From Caldilineales bacterium (lineage in GTDB: Bacteria > Chloroflexota > Anaerolineae > Caldilineales > Caldilineaceae), in assembly GCA_012271135.1 (NCBI GenBank), contig JAAXGZ010000067.1, positions 1 through 39,630 on the forward strand: 39,630 bases of DNA, written 5' to 3'. Positions 32,319-39,630 of this stretch are shown here, in pieces (position 1 is the stretch's first letter; every line of letters begins with the position of its first letter). The notes below the pieces were generated by a model. The model had not been told where the DNA came from. It searched no databases and saw nothing but the letters and a program-made list of their open reading frames with translations. The translations under genes and the position numbers were made by a program.

Positions 32319-33497
32319 ATGCGCATCGAGGCAGTCCACACCTTCGAACTCGGCTGTGCCATCGACGAGCCCTTCGGCTGGTCCCAGGACTTCATTGATC
32401 GGCGCAGCCTGACCCTGGTCCGGCTGGACACGGACAACGGGCTGTCCGGGTGGGGCGAGTGCAGTGCCGCGGGCACCGCCCATCTGATCCACGAGGTGCT
32501 GGCGCAACGGGTGCTGGACGGGAATCCCATGGACCGCAACACGCTCTGGCAGCGGCAGTTCCATGCCCTGTACAACGGCGGCCTGACCGGCGGCATTGGG
32601 GCCAGCGCCATCAGCGCCCTGGACACGGCCTGCTGGGATCTGGCCGGCAAGGCCTCCCGGCTGCCGGTGCATGCCCTCCTGGGCGGCGCCCTGCGCGATC
32701 GGATCCTGGTCTATGCCACCGGCCTCTACTACGGCCGGCCGGAAGGCGACCCGGCCGTCAGGGATAGACTCCACGACGAAGTGCGCCGCTACCTGGATCA
32801 GGGCTTCCTAGGCATGAAGACCAAGGTGGGCGGCCTGTCGCTGTCCGCCGATTTGCGCCGGGTGACCGGCATCCGGGACCTTGTCGGACCCGATGTGTTC
32901 CTAATGGTGGACGCCAACCAGGCCTACGACGCCGCGGGCGCCATCCAGATCGGCAGGGACCTCAGGGACCTGGCCGTCCACTGGTTCGAGGAGCCGGTCA
33001 ACGCCAATGACATCGAAGCCTACCTGCGGATCCGACAGGCCGTGCCCGGCCTGTCGCTCGCCGGCGGCGAGGTACTGCGCACGCGGTTCGAATGCCTGGA
33101 CTATGTGCGCAGGCAGGCGGTGGACATCCTGCAGCCGGATGTCGGCAACGTGGGCGGCATCACCGAGCAGCACCGCGTCACCCAGTTGGCCGAAGCCCAC
33201 GGCGTGCGCGTGCATCCCCATGTCTGGGGCTCACCCGTGATGGTGGCCGCTTCGCTGCACCTGGCCAGCATCACGCCGCCCGCGGCCACGTCGGGCACGG
33301 CCCATCCCTTCCTGCAGGAACCGGTCATGGAATACGACCGGACACCGAATCCACTCCGGGACGAGCTGGCCCGCCATCCGTTCCGGTTCACGGATGGCTG
33401 CGTGCACGTACCCGAGGGTCCCGGACTGGGTGTGGAGATCGACGAGGACGCGGTGATGCGACACTGCTTCAGGCATCAGGCGACACACCTGGACTGA
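32319..33497 (+). CDS. Enolase-superfamily enzyme, D-galactarolactone cycloisomerase-like
   Basis: A 392-aa member of the mandelate racemase/muconate lactonising group. Lys167 and Lys169 form the K-x-K base motif (G-M-K-T-K). Metal ligands are Asp198 (V-D-A-N-Q), Glu224 (F-E-E-P) and Glu251 (G-G-E). Asp274 and His301 (P-H-V-W-G) form the second acid/base pair. From memory, A-V-D-I-L-Q-P-D, H-V-W-G, the E-P-V-M-E-Y-D-R-T segment and G-P-G-L-G-V-E-I-D resemble Agrobacterium D-galactarolactone cycloisomerase of the oxidative galacturonate route. Related dehydratases of galactonate, glucarate or galactarate cannot be excluded. It begins 19 bp after pyruvate kinase and is surely in the same transcript. 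Confidence 0.88.
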   Translation: MRIEAVHTFELGCAIDEPFGWSQDFIDRRSLTLVRLDTDNGLSGWGECSAAGTAHLIHEVLAQRVLDGNPMDRNTLWQRQFHALYNGGLTGGIGASAISALDTACWDLAGKASRLPVHALLGGALRDRILVYATGLYYGRPEGDPAVRDRLHDEVRRYLDQGFLGMKTKVGGLSLSADLRRVTGIRDLVGPDVFLMVDANQAYDAAGAIQIGRDLRDLAVHWFEEPVNANDIEAYLRIRQAVPGLSLAGGEVLRTRFECLDYVRRQAVDILQPDVGNVGGITEQHRVTQLAEAHGVRVHPHVWGSPVMVAASLHLASITPPAATSGTAHPFLQEPVMEYDRTPNPLRDELARHPFRFTDGCVHVPEGPGLGVEIDEDAVMRHCFRHQATHLD

Positions 33498-33558
33498 CCA
33501 AGGAGACACACGGGCTGCGGCGACAGGATTCACACAACCTGCCCCGGCCTTGACTGGC

Positions 33559-34794
33559 ATGGCAGACGAGGCGACTCCCGAAACCCGATCCTTCATCCGG
33601 GACCGCCCCTGGCTCCTGTGCTGCTACTGTCCCGGACTGCCGGCTCTGCACCTGCCCGGGCATGCGGAGCTGGAGGATGTGACCGGTCTGCTGCACCACC
33701 ACGGACACGGCACCCTGGCCGCGCTGCTGACCCAGCCGCTGCCCGAAGGTCTGACTGTGGCCGCAGCCCTGGACATCCGGTACGGCCGCCATCCGGCCCT
33801 GCAGGTTCGGACCGGGGCGCAAACCCGGCTTGTCGGCCTGGACGGCTACCTGCAGCATTCCACCACGCTGACCCGCTGGCTTGAGTCCATCCGCGCGGTC
33901 ACGGGCATACAGCAAGTTGCGCTGTGCCTGCTGCCGCAGCACCAAACCCGTCAACCACTGCACACCCTGTTTCCCGAAACCGCACCAGTCCTGGCGGAAC
34001 TGCCCGGACACGCGAACTGGTCCCTGACCAACCTGTCCGGACCGGATTTCGCGGTCCTAACCGGCATTCTCAACGCGCTGGAAATCGCCGCGGCCCTGAA
34101 GGATGCGCGGCCTGGCGGCCGCCAGGGGCTCCAGTTGCTGATGGCCGAACGGTGTCTGCCCCACGCCGCGGAAACCGCCTTCCAGTTGCGGACGGAGGCG
34201 GAGGTGACGGCCAGTTGGCAGCAGGGGGAACTGGCCGAGATCCTGCTCCGGTGGCTGGCAACCGCGGACCAGGCACCCCGATCCGGCCTAGAACTGCTCC
34301 GACAGCTTCAGGCACGCGGAAGCGCACCGGCCGCACGCCATGGCTTCGTATCCTCCCGGATTTCGCAGCTGCACTTTCTGTGCAGTCAATTCGTTGATCG
34401 GTCCCGCCAACTGCTGAACCGCGAACGCCCCTTGCAGGCCGCCTACCTGCGGGCCCGGTTCAATCCGGACGACACCGGCAATCCGTACCGGGATCTGTTC
34501 GACTTCATGCGCAAGATTCAGTTCCAGCTGAACCTGCTGCCCGTGGCGCATACCGACGCGGGGATGGTGGTATTAACGGAACTGCTGGATGCGATCCACG
34601 GCATCCTGGACCTGCAGCGCAACACCCCCGAGATGATTGTGATGCCGGAGGACGACGCGGATGCGCAACCCGAAAGCCTGGACCTGCCGGTCTACATGCC
34701 GCAGTCCCGGCCGGTTCCAGCCTACAACCTGCTTGAGTTCAGCCAGTGCGGATGGCTGGAGCTTGTAGGAGTCCTGAACGAGGCCCGCGTATGA
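33559..34794 (+). CDS. Unrecognised 411-aa protein upstream of mutS
   Basis: I do not recognise this family. The protein is soluble (no signal peptide or membrane segment), Leu- and Gln-rich and probably mostly helical. The N-terminal third contains P-W-L-L-C-C-Y-C-P-G-L-P-A with a Cys cluster. The centre has T-E-A-E-V-T-A-S-W-Q-Q-G-E-L-A-E-I. The C-terminal third has R-A-R-F-N-P-D-D-T-G-N-P-Y-R-D-L-F-D-F-M and an acidic patch E-D-D-A-D. Codon use and composition match the neighbours, supporting real coding. ATG 33559 is preferred over a TTG three codons earlier; neither has a clear ribosome-binding site. The stop overlaps a mini-ORF that leads into mutS, suggesting coupled expression with the mismatch-repair gene. 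Confidence 0.75.
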   Translation: MADEATPETRSFIRDRPWLLCCYCPGLPALHLPGHAELEDVTGLLHHHGHGTLAALLTQPLPEGLTVAAALDIRYGRHPALQVRTGAQTRLVGLDGYLQHSTTLTRWLESIRAVTGIQQVALCLLPQHQTRQPLHTLFPETAPVLAELPGHANWSLTNLSGPDFAVLTGILNALEIAAALKDARPGGRQGLQLLMAERCLPHAAETAFQLRTEAEVTASWQQGELAEILLRWLATADQAPRSGLELLRQLQARGSAPAARHGFVSSRISQLHFLCSQFVDRSRQLLNRERPLQAAYLRARFNPDDTGNPYRDLFDFMRKIQFQLNLLPVAHTDAGMVVLTELLDAIHGILDLQRNTPEMIVMPEDDADAQPESLDLPVYMPQSRPVPAYNLLEFSQCGWLELVGVLNEARV

Positions 34795-34835
34795 ACGCTG
34801 TAAACCCGGCCTCAAGACATCGGTTGGCCACATGA
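34791..34835 (+). other. Mini-ORF bridging to mutS
   Basis: A 14-codon frame (M-N-A-V-N-P-A-S-R-H-R-L-A-T) starts at the ATGA overlapping the stop of the 411-aa gene and ends at the ATGA overlapping the mutS start. The mutS start has no visible Shine-Dalgarno sequence. The double overlap could pass ribosomes by termination-reinitiation from the upstream gene to mutS. It may also be chance; the peptide itself is unlikely to matter. Confidence 0.3.
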
Positions 34836-37456
34836 CCACCCCGATGCGGGCCCAGTACCTGGAACTGAAGCAGCAGTACCCGGACACACTGCTGCTGTTC
34901 CGCCTAGGCGACTTCTACGAGACGTTCGACGAGGATGCCGAGGTGCTGGCGGACGTCTGCGAGGTGGCACTGACCTCGCGCCCAGTGGGCCAGAACCAGA
35001 GGGTGCCGCTGGCGGGTGTGCCGTACCACTCGGTCGACTCCTATCTGGCCAAACTCATGGACAGCGGGATCAAGGTCGCCATCGCCGAGCAGGTGAGCGA
35101 ACCGGGCAAGGGCCTCGTGGACCGGAAGATCACCCAGGTCCTCACACGCGGCACCCTGACGGCCCCGGATCTCCTGACCGCGCGCAGCAACCGCTTGGCG
35201 GCCGTCCACTTCGCGCCGGATCGGCTGAGCGCGGGCATTGCGGCGGGCGATGTGACGGAAGGTTCCTGTCAGGCAACCCAGTTGCAGGACAGCCATCCCG
35301 ACGAACTGTGCGCCCGCGTCATCGACGAACTGATCCGGCTGGAACCCAGCGAAGTGCTGTTGCCCACCGCGGCAACGGACCGAGTCCCGGCCCTGGCCCC
35401 GGCCCTGGATCGCCTGGATGCATCCGTGTCCGAGCTGGAACCCTGGATTTGGGCAGAACCGGGCGCCACGCGGCGCGTGCTGGAACACTGCCGCATCGCC
35501 CGGCTGGACGGCTTCGGACTGACGAACAAACCTCAGGCAGTCGCCGCGGTCAGTGCCCTGTTTCACTATGTCGGGGAGTACCAGCCCGCCATCGCGGAAC
35601 ACCTGAACCGGGTCCAGACCTACGAGACTTCGGGGTTCATGCTGTTGGACGAGTACACCCGGCTCAACCTGGAACTGGTGGAGAACCTGCGGACGCGGCA
35701 GGTGGAAGGTTCCTTGCTGGAAACGCTCGACCACACCCGGACCCCCATGGGGACGCGCCTCCTACGGGACTGGCTGGGCCGTCCCCTGTTGGACACGGAC
35801 AGCATCAATGCGCGGCTGGATGCTGTCGAGGCCCTGTTCGAAAACGGTCTTGCCCTGAGCGACGTGCAGGAGCTGCTGGGCCGGATCGGGGACCTGACGC
35901 GCTGGGTGCAGCGCGTCGTCTACGGCTCCGCCTTCCCCCGCGACCTGGGCGGCATCAGGGACACCCTGGGGCTGATGCCCGACCTCAACCGGTCGTTGCA
36001 GGAATTTGGGACTGCGGCCGCACCGGAGTTCCTGGAGCCCGTGCCCGAGTGCACAGCCGCCCTGGACCTGCTGCAGGCCGCGCTGCCCGATGAACTGCCG
36101 GCCACCCTGGCCCAGGGCGGTTTGATCCGCGAGGGGTTCCAGCCGGAGCTGGACGATCTGAAGCACCGGGCACAGGCGGCGCGCGAGCGCCTGTTGGCGA
36201 TGGAGGAATCGGAACGCAGTGCCACCGGCCTGCCCGGCATCAAGGTGGGTTTCAACCGGGTATTCGGCTACTACCTTGAAGTGCCCAAGGCACAGTCGAC
36301 CAGGGTGCCCGACACCTACATCCGCAAACAGACACTGGTCAATGCCGAACGGTACTTCACGGAGGAACTGAAGCACCTGGAAACGGAAATTCTGAATTCC
36401 GAGGAGCGCACGGCGGAGCTGGAACAGCAACTGTTCCGGGAAGTGGCCCAGTCGCTGCAGGCCCATGCTGAGGAACTGCGCGGCCTGGCCCGGCGCCTGG
36501 CCCGGCTGGACGTTGCGGCCGCATTGGCACAGGCGGCGCGCGACAACCGGTATGTGCGGCCCGAGATGCACGACGGCTTCGACATCGCGATTGCCCAGGG
36601 GCGGCATCCCGTGGTCGAGGCCACCCTGTCCGAAACCAGATTCGTGCCCAACGACCTGCGGATGACGGCGGAGAGCGCGATCCAAATCCTGACCGGCCCC
36701 AATATGGCCGGCAAGTCCACCTACCTGCGCCAGGCGGCCATTATCTGCCTCATGGCCCAGATGGGCTCCTTTGTTCCGGCCGAATCGGCCCGGCTGGGCC
36801 TGGTCGATCGGATTTTCACGCGCATCGGCGCCAGCGACGCAATCCAGCGCGGCCTGTCCACCTTCATGGTGGAAATGATCGAAACGGCCTACATCCTCAA
36901 CCACGCCACCCACCGCAGCCTGTTGATCCTGGACGAGATCGGGCGCGGCACGAGCACCTACGACGGCCTGGCCATCGCCTGGGCCATCCTCGAGTTCGTC
37001 CACAACGCCGAGGGGCTGGGAGCCAAGACCCTGTTCGCCACCCACTTCCACGAATTGACGGACCTGGCGGATCGGTTGCCGAAGGTACAGAACCGCCACG
37101 TCCAGGTGGATGATTCAGGCGGTTCGATCACCTTCCTACACACCATTGCCGAAGGTGCTGCGGGCCGTTCCTTCGGCGTCCACGTAGGCCGCATGGCCGG
37201 CCTGCCCAAGGCCGTCCATGAACGCGCGGCCGAAATCCTCGGACAACTGGAGACCAGCGGAGCCGCCGTGCCCGACAGCCTAACCGACCTGATCCAGGCC
37301 CCCGCGCCGGATCAGACGGTGCAGTCCACGCTGTTCCTGGAGGAACACCCGGCCCTGCAGGCCCTCCGCCAACTGGATGTCAACAGCCTTTCGCCCATGG
37401 AGGCGATGAACCGCCTGTACGACCTCGTGCGCATCGCTGAGGAACACGACAGCTGA
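34832..37456 (+). CDS. mutS: DNA mismatch repair protein MutS
   Basis: An 874-aa MutS that recognises base mismatches and small loops and starts methyl-independent or -directed repair with MutL. The mismatch-binding domain has the F28-Y-E30 motif in R-L-G-D-F-Y-E. The lever and clamp region follows, with G-F-N-R-V-F-G-Y-Y-L-E-V and Y-I-R-K-Q-T-L. The ATPase domain has Walker A G622-P-N-M-A-G-K-S629, Walker B L-L-I-L-D701-E702-I-G-R-G-T-S-T-Y-D-G, and a signature region with T-F-M-V-E-M. Length and all key residues are normal for bacterial MutS1. It is not next to mutL here. Confidence 0.97.
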   Translation: MTTPMRAQYLELKQQYPDTLLLFRLGDFYETFDEDAEVLADVCEVALTSRPVGQNQRVPLAGVPYHSVDSYLAKLMDSGIKVAIAEQVSEPGKGLVDRKITQVLTRGTLTAPDLLTARSNRLAAVHFAPDRLSAGIAAGDVTEGSCQATQLQDSHPDELCARVIDELIRLEPSEVLLPTAATDRVPALAPALDRLDASVSELEPWIWAEPGATRRVLEHCRIARLDGFGLTNKPQAVAAVSALFHYVGEYQPAIAEHLNRVQTYETSGFMLLDEYTRLNLELVENLRTRQVEGSLLETLDHTRTPMGTRLLRDWLGRPLLDTDSINARLDAVEALFENGLALSDVQELLGRIGDLTRWVQRVVYGSAFPRDLGGIRDTLGLMPDLNRSLQEFGTAAAPEFLEPVPECTAALDLLQAALPDELPATLAQGGLIREGFQPELDDLKHRAQAARERLLAMEESERSATGLPGIKVGFNRVFGYYLEVPKAQSTRVPDTYIRKQTLVNAERYFTEELKHLETEILNSEERTAELEQQLFREVAQSLQAHAEELRGLARRLARLDVAAALAQAARDNRYVRPEMHDGFDIAIAQGRHPVVEATLSETRFVPNDLRMTAESAIQILTGPNMAGKSTYLRQAAIICLMAQMGSFVPAESARLGLVDRIFTRIGASDAIQRGLSTFMVEMIETAYILNHATHRSLLILDEIGRGTSTYDGLAIAWAILEFVHNAEGLGAKTLFATHFHELTDLADRLPKVQNRHVQVDDSGGSITFLHTIAEGAAGRSFGVHVGRMAGLPKAVHERAAEILGQLETSGAAVPDSLTDLIQAPAPDQTVQSTLFLEEHPALQALRQLDVNSLSPMEAMNRLYDLVRIAEEHDS

Positions 37457-37636
37457 ACCCGTCCTGCCCAAGCGGATGGTGCAAGGGATGCTTAGGTCGG
37501 ACGATACCGGTTCCGTGATATGCCTCGTGCCATCCAATCGGTTGCACCTTGACGCATTCCGCGGGCCGGTTTTTCCTGCCGCATGGCATGCCCAAAGCCA
37601 ACGAACAACGCTCCCGCCGGAGGTCTTGCCCGACGG

Positions 37637-37642
37637 TATAAT
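37637..37642 (+). promoter_or_regulatory. Consensus -10 box upstream of the second Uma2 gene
   Basis: A perfect TATAAT lies 51 bp before the Uma2 ATG in the 237-bp spacer after mutS. No good -35 hexamer is found at the normal 16-18 bp distance; TTGCCC is too close. The second Uma2 gene may thus have its own promoter, perhaps activator-dependent. Confidence 0.4.
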
Positions 37643-37693
37643 CCCTGTCGGACCGCCCAGTCCCTCGACCCATTAGGTTTGATCAGGATCGAC

Positions 37694-38506
37694 ATGAGCA
37701 CCACCTCCTTCGGCCCGGTCGGGACGGGCACCGACATTCTGGTGCCCTACCCCGACCCGCCGCCCCGCCATCCCGACGAAATGAGCAGCCACCGACATCT
37801 CTCCGAACGAGGTGCTCCCTACCTCCTGAACTGGCACTTCGCCAACCCCGACACCACCCTGATCACCGCCGAACTGTACATCGCCCCCGAACCCCGGTCG
37901 GGCACCAAGGGCCTGCGCGTACCCGACCTCATGATCGCCTTCGACGTCGACCCCGAAGCCTGCTACCGCAGCAACGCCTACATCATCTCCGAGCAGGGCA
38001 AGCCTCCCGACTTCGTCCTTGAGGTCGCCTCCCGCTCCACCGGCCGCATCGATGTCCGCGACAAGCCGGCCGACTATGCCGCCCTGGGCATCCCCGAGTA
38101 CTGGCGCTTCGACGAGACCGGCGAGCACCACGGCGTGCGGCTGGCCGGCGATCGGCTGGTGGACGACCACTACGAGCCAATCGAGATTACGGAGCGGCCT
38201 GACGGCAGCCTGGAGGGCTACAGCGAGGTGCTGGAGCTGTACCTGCGCTGGGAGGGCGGATGGCTGCAATGGCACGACCTCGAGACGGGCAGGGCCATCA
38301 TGAACCTGGCCGAGATGCAGCGCATCGCCGAGGAAGAACGCCAAGGCCGGCTGGAAGAACGCCAGGGCCGGCTGGAGGCAGAACAACGCGCTGAGGAAGC
38401 GGAACGACGCGAGGAAACGGAGCGGCAGGCCCGGTTGGACGCGGAACGCATCGCGGCGGAACGCATCCGGGAACTGGAAGCGAAGCTGCACCGACGCGGG
38501 CCCTGA
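37694..38506 (+). CDS. Uma2-family (DUF820) protein with coiled-coil tail
   Basis: A 270-aa Uma2-family protein with the PD-(D/E)xK nuclease-like core: R-V-P-D-L-M-I-A-F-D, F-V-L-E-V-A-S and D-V-R-D-K-P-A-D-Y-A-A-L-G-I-P-E-Y-W. The C-terminal 60 residues are almost wholly Glu, Arg, Ala and Gln, with a tandem copy of E-E-R-Q-G-R-L, predicted to form a coiled coil and visible as a short tandem repeat in the DNA near 38333-38375. ATG 37694 has an AGGA a few bases upstream and begins the conserved region; the frame is open 37 codons further. The biological role of Uma2 proteins is not established. The paralogue at 19964 shares the core and a charged C-terminus. Confidence 0.9.
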   Translation: MSTTSFGPVGTGTDILVPYPDPPPRHPDEMSSHRHLSERGAPYLLNWHFANPDTTLITAELYIAPEPRSGTKGLRVPDLMIAFDVDPEACYRSNAYIISEQGKPPDFVLEVASRSTGRIDVRDKPADYAALGIPEYWRFDETGEHHGVRLAGDRLVDDHYEPIEITERPDGSLEGYSEVLELYLRWEGGWLQWHDLETGRAIMNLAEMQRIAEEERQGRLEERQGRLEAEQRAEEAERREETERQARLDAERIAAERIRELEAKLHRRGP

Positions 38507-39301
38507 AGGCATTGGTTCCATCCACGCGGGGTGCATTCCAATCGGTCCTTCAGGAGCGTGTCCATTCCGGCAAACCGGAGACTGGACTCCGCGACCTGTC
38601 GCGTCAAGGACAGGCAGTCCCCATTGGACGCAGTCCGGGACCGCACCCGGATGCGCGCCCGCGGGCGCAACCCCACCTGCCGGACGCGCGCGAGCCGACG
38701 GCGGTACTGCAAGCCCTTCCGGAGGCTGTTGCAGGTGGTCAGCACTCCCTTCCGCATGGACTTGGCGAGCGGCACAGGCTTGCCGCTTCTCCCGCGACTG
38801 CTTCCCGAGGGCTAACGGCAAGGGCCCGTCCTTCCTGCAACCGGGGTGGGCCGGGCCTGCAGGGCGCGGTCCGGCTCGCACTGGGCCCAATCAAGCTGCC
38901 ACCCTCTTGAAGCCGCGGCGCATCCACCCGTGATGCGTCGTCACGACCGCCCCGACCCCGGTCCATCCCCACCATGATGTACCGATTTGCGAACTCCGCC
39001 GTTGAGGGTGATTTCAGCGGAGTCCGCTCCCCCTAGCGGGCTGTCATCAGGAGTAGGCATTGAGTAGATGGTGACCGTGACTGTTGATGGCGGGTTTTGG
39101 GTGGGGATAAGGAACAAACTAGAACACGAGGGAAAGTTCCTCTCAGAGAACAAAAATGATAGGTACGGAGAATACGCTTTCATGATCTGGTTGGATTTTG
39201 TGGCTCTGTGCAGACCCTCTGGATACCATGGAGAGTTACCGCAATCAATTAGGCGTTAGCGCTGTAAGTGCTGACAGATGTATCGGAGACCGGTACTAAC
39301 C
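38507..39301. other. Intergenic region without a convincing gene
   Basis: About 795 bp with only doubtful frames. The first 450 bp is GC-rich, and Arg-rich frames are open on both strands, none with a recognisable domain. From about 39000 the base composition drops. A 63-codon plus frame at 39068-39259 (M-V-T-V-T-V-D-G-G-F-W-V-G-I) has no ribosome-binding site or family match. A short palindrome AGCGGA-G-TCCGCT is at 39016-39028. The change in composition suggests a boundary between regions of different origin. Confidence 0.45.
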
Positions 39302-39630
39302 ATGGTGCGCGACACAGACACTACGGCGTGGCCCCCCGCCGCCTGGGTGCTGGATTGGCTTCTTGACTCAGACCCCTCCATCCGCTGGCAAGTCCTCCAA
39401 GATCTAGTCGACGTCGATAACGTCGCCGCCGAGCGTGCCCGCGTGGCAGATGAGGGATGGGGCCGACGACTGCTCGATGAGCAGCGCCCAGACGGGCAGT
39501 GGGGTGATGGAGAAGCGCACCCATTCTGGTGGACGAACCTGTACACCCTCCTCTACCTGCGTGATCTCGGCGTGGATCCTGAAAGCGCTCGCACTCGACA
39601 CGCGATCGAGCTAGTGCACTCGAGCGTGAC
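39302..39630 (+). CDS. Prenyltransferase/squalene-oxidase-like repeat protein (partial)
   Basis: A frame opens at ATG 39302 and runs off the right edge, giving the first 109 residues. It reads W-V-L-D-W-L-L-D-S-D-P-S-I-R-W-Q-V-L-Q-D-L, then E-G-W-G-R-R-L-L-D-E-Q-R-P-D-G-Q-W-G-D and F-W-W-T-N-L-Y-T-L-L-Y-L-R-D-L-G-V-D. The Q-x-x-D-G-x-W-G motif with following Trp residues is the QW-type repeat of terpene cyclase and prenyltransferase alpha/alpha-toroid proteins. Proteins of this short-leader type are usually uncharacterised and may not be cyclases. Only a weak GGAG lies upstream, too far from the ATG to be decisive. Confidence 0.75.
   Translation, partial: MVRDTDTTAWPPAAWVLDWLLDSDPSIRWQVLQDLVDVDNVAAERARVADEGWGRRLLDEQRPDGQWGDGEAHPFWWTNLYTLLYLRDLGVDPESARTRHAIELVHSSV

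Noticed and set aside
30202-32412. 736-codon open frame on the plus strand overlapping pyruvate kinase
   Set aside because: The translation is His/Arg/Pro-rich with no domain, and it covers two well-supported genes in another frame.
38218-38775. Minus-strand frame with a Lys/Arg-rich start, considered as a transposase tail
   Set aside because: Half of it is antisense to the Uma2 coiled-coil region, and I could not identify any transposase catalytic motif.
1-39630. CRISPR arrays and tRNA genes
   Set aside because: No regularly spaced identical repeats were seen. The few GGTTCGA-like strings lie inside coding sequence or lack matching acceptor and anticodon arms.

Overview
This is a high-GC bacterial chromosome segment, probably from a metagenome bin. 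The gene mix suggests Chloroflexota of the sponge- or soil-associated Caldilineaceae type: dipeptide-type ABC transporters with long lipoprotein binding proteins, Uma2-family nucleases, uronate and sugar-acid enzymes, a phytanoyl-CoA dioxygenase-like protein and weak Shine-Dalgarno use. This placement is inference from gene content, not from a marker gene. No rRNA, tRNA or CRISPR array was found.

Layout. 1-708 holds no intact gene, only a possible transposase relic. 709-3951 (minus) is a likely three-gene unit: an aldo/keto reductase followed by two overlapping GT4 glycosyltransferases. 4127-5095 (plus) is a D-2-hydroxyacid dehydrogenase with a good divergent promoter. 5302-13606 (plus) is a complete peptide/nickel-type (Dpp/Opp) ABC transporter: lipoprotein binding protein, a strong intercistronic hairpin, two ATPases, a small three-helix membrane protein, two permeases and an FGGY carbohydrate kinase. 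The content suggests import and phosphorylation of a carbohydrate rather than a peptide.

13760-16672 is a nested transposon graveyard. A decayed IS5-family transposase gene (minus) is split by a roughly 1.97-kb IS607-family element (plus). Deleting that element in silico rejoins the IS5 reading frame exactly at a shared CTG. The serine recombinase of the IS607 element is frameshifted, but its TnpB nuclease looks intact.

16879-19771 carries a second, visibly more AT-rich binding protein without transporter partners, again followed by a strong hairpin, then a phytanoyl-CoA dioxygenase-like gene. 19761-22599 (minus) holds an MFS transporter, a Uma2-family protein and a possible coupled small ORF. 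22600-24404 is a scrambled accessory patch: a truncated GT4 gene abutting a 218-bp inverted-repeat-bounded segment, and a small zinc-binding protein bracketed by 45-bp imperfect direct repeats.

24405-38506 (plus) is a long co-directional block: a divergent GroEL-like chaperonin, an Asp-box protein, a D-mannonate-oxidoreductase-type SDR, a tagaturonate epimerase (UxaE), an extended SDR, pyruvate kinase with a C-terminal extension, an enolase-superfamily enzyme resembling D-galactarolactone cycloisomerase, an unrecognised 411-aa protein, MutS and a second Uma2 protein. The central part reads as a hexuronate catabolic cluster feeding pyruvate. 38507-39301 has no convincing gene. A prenyltransferase/squalene-oxidase-like repeat protein starts at 39302 and runs off the window.
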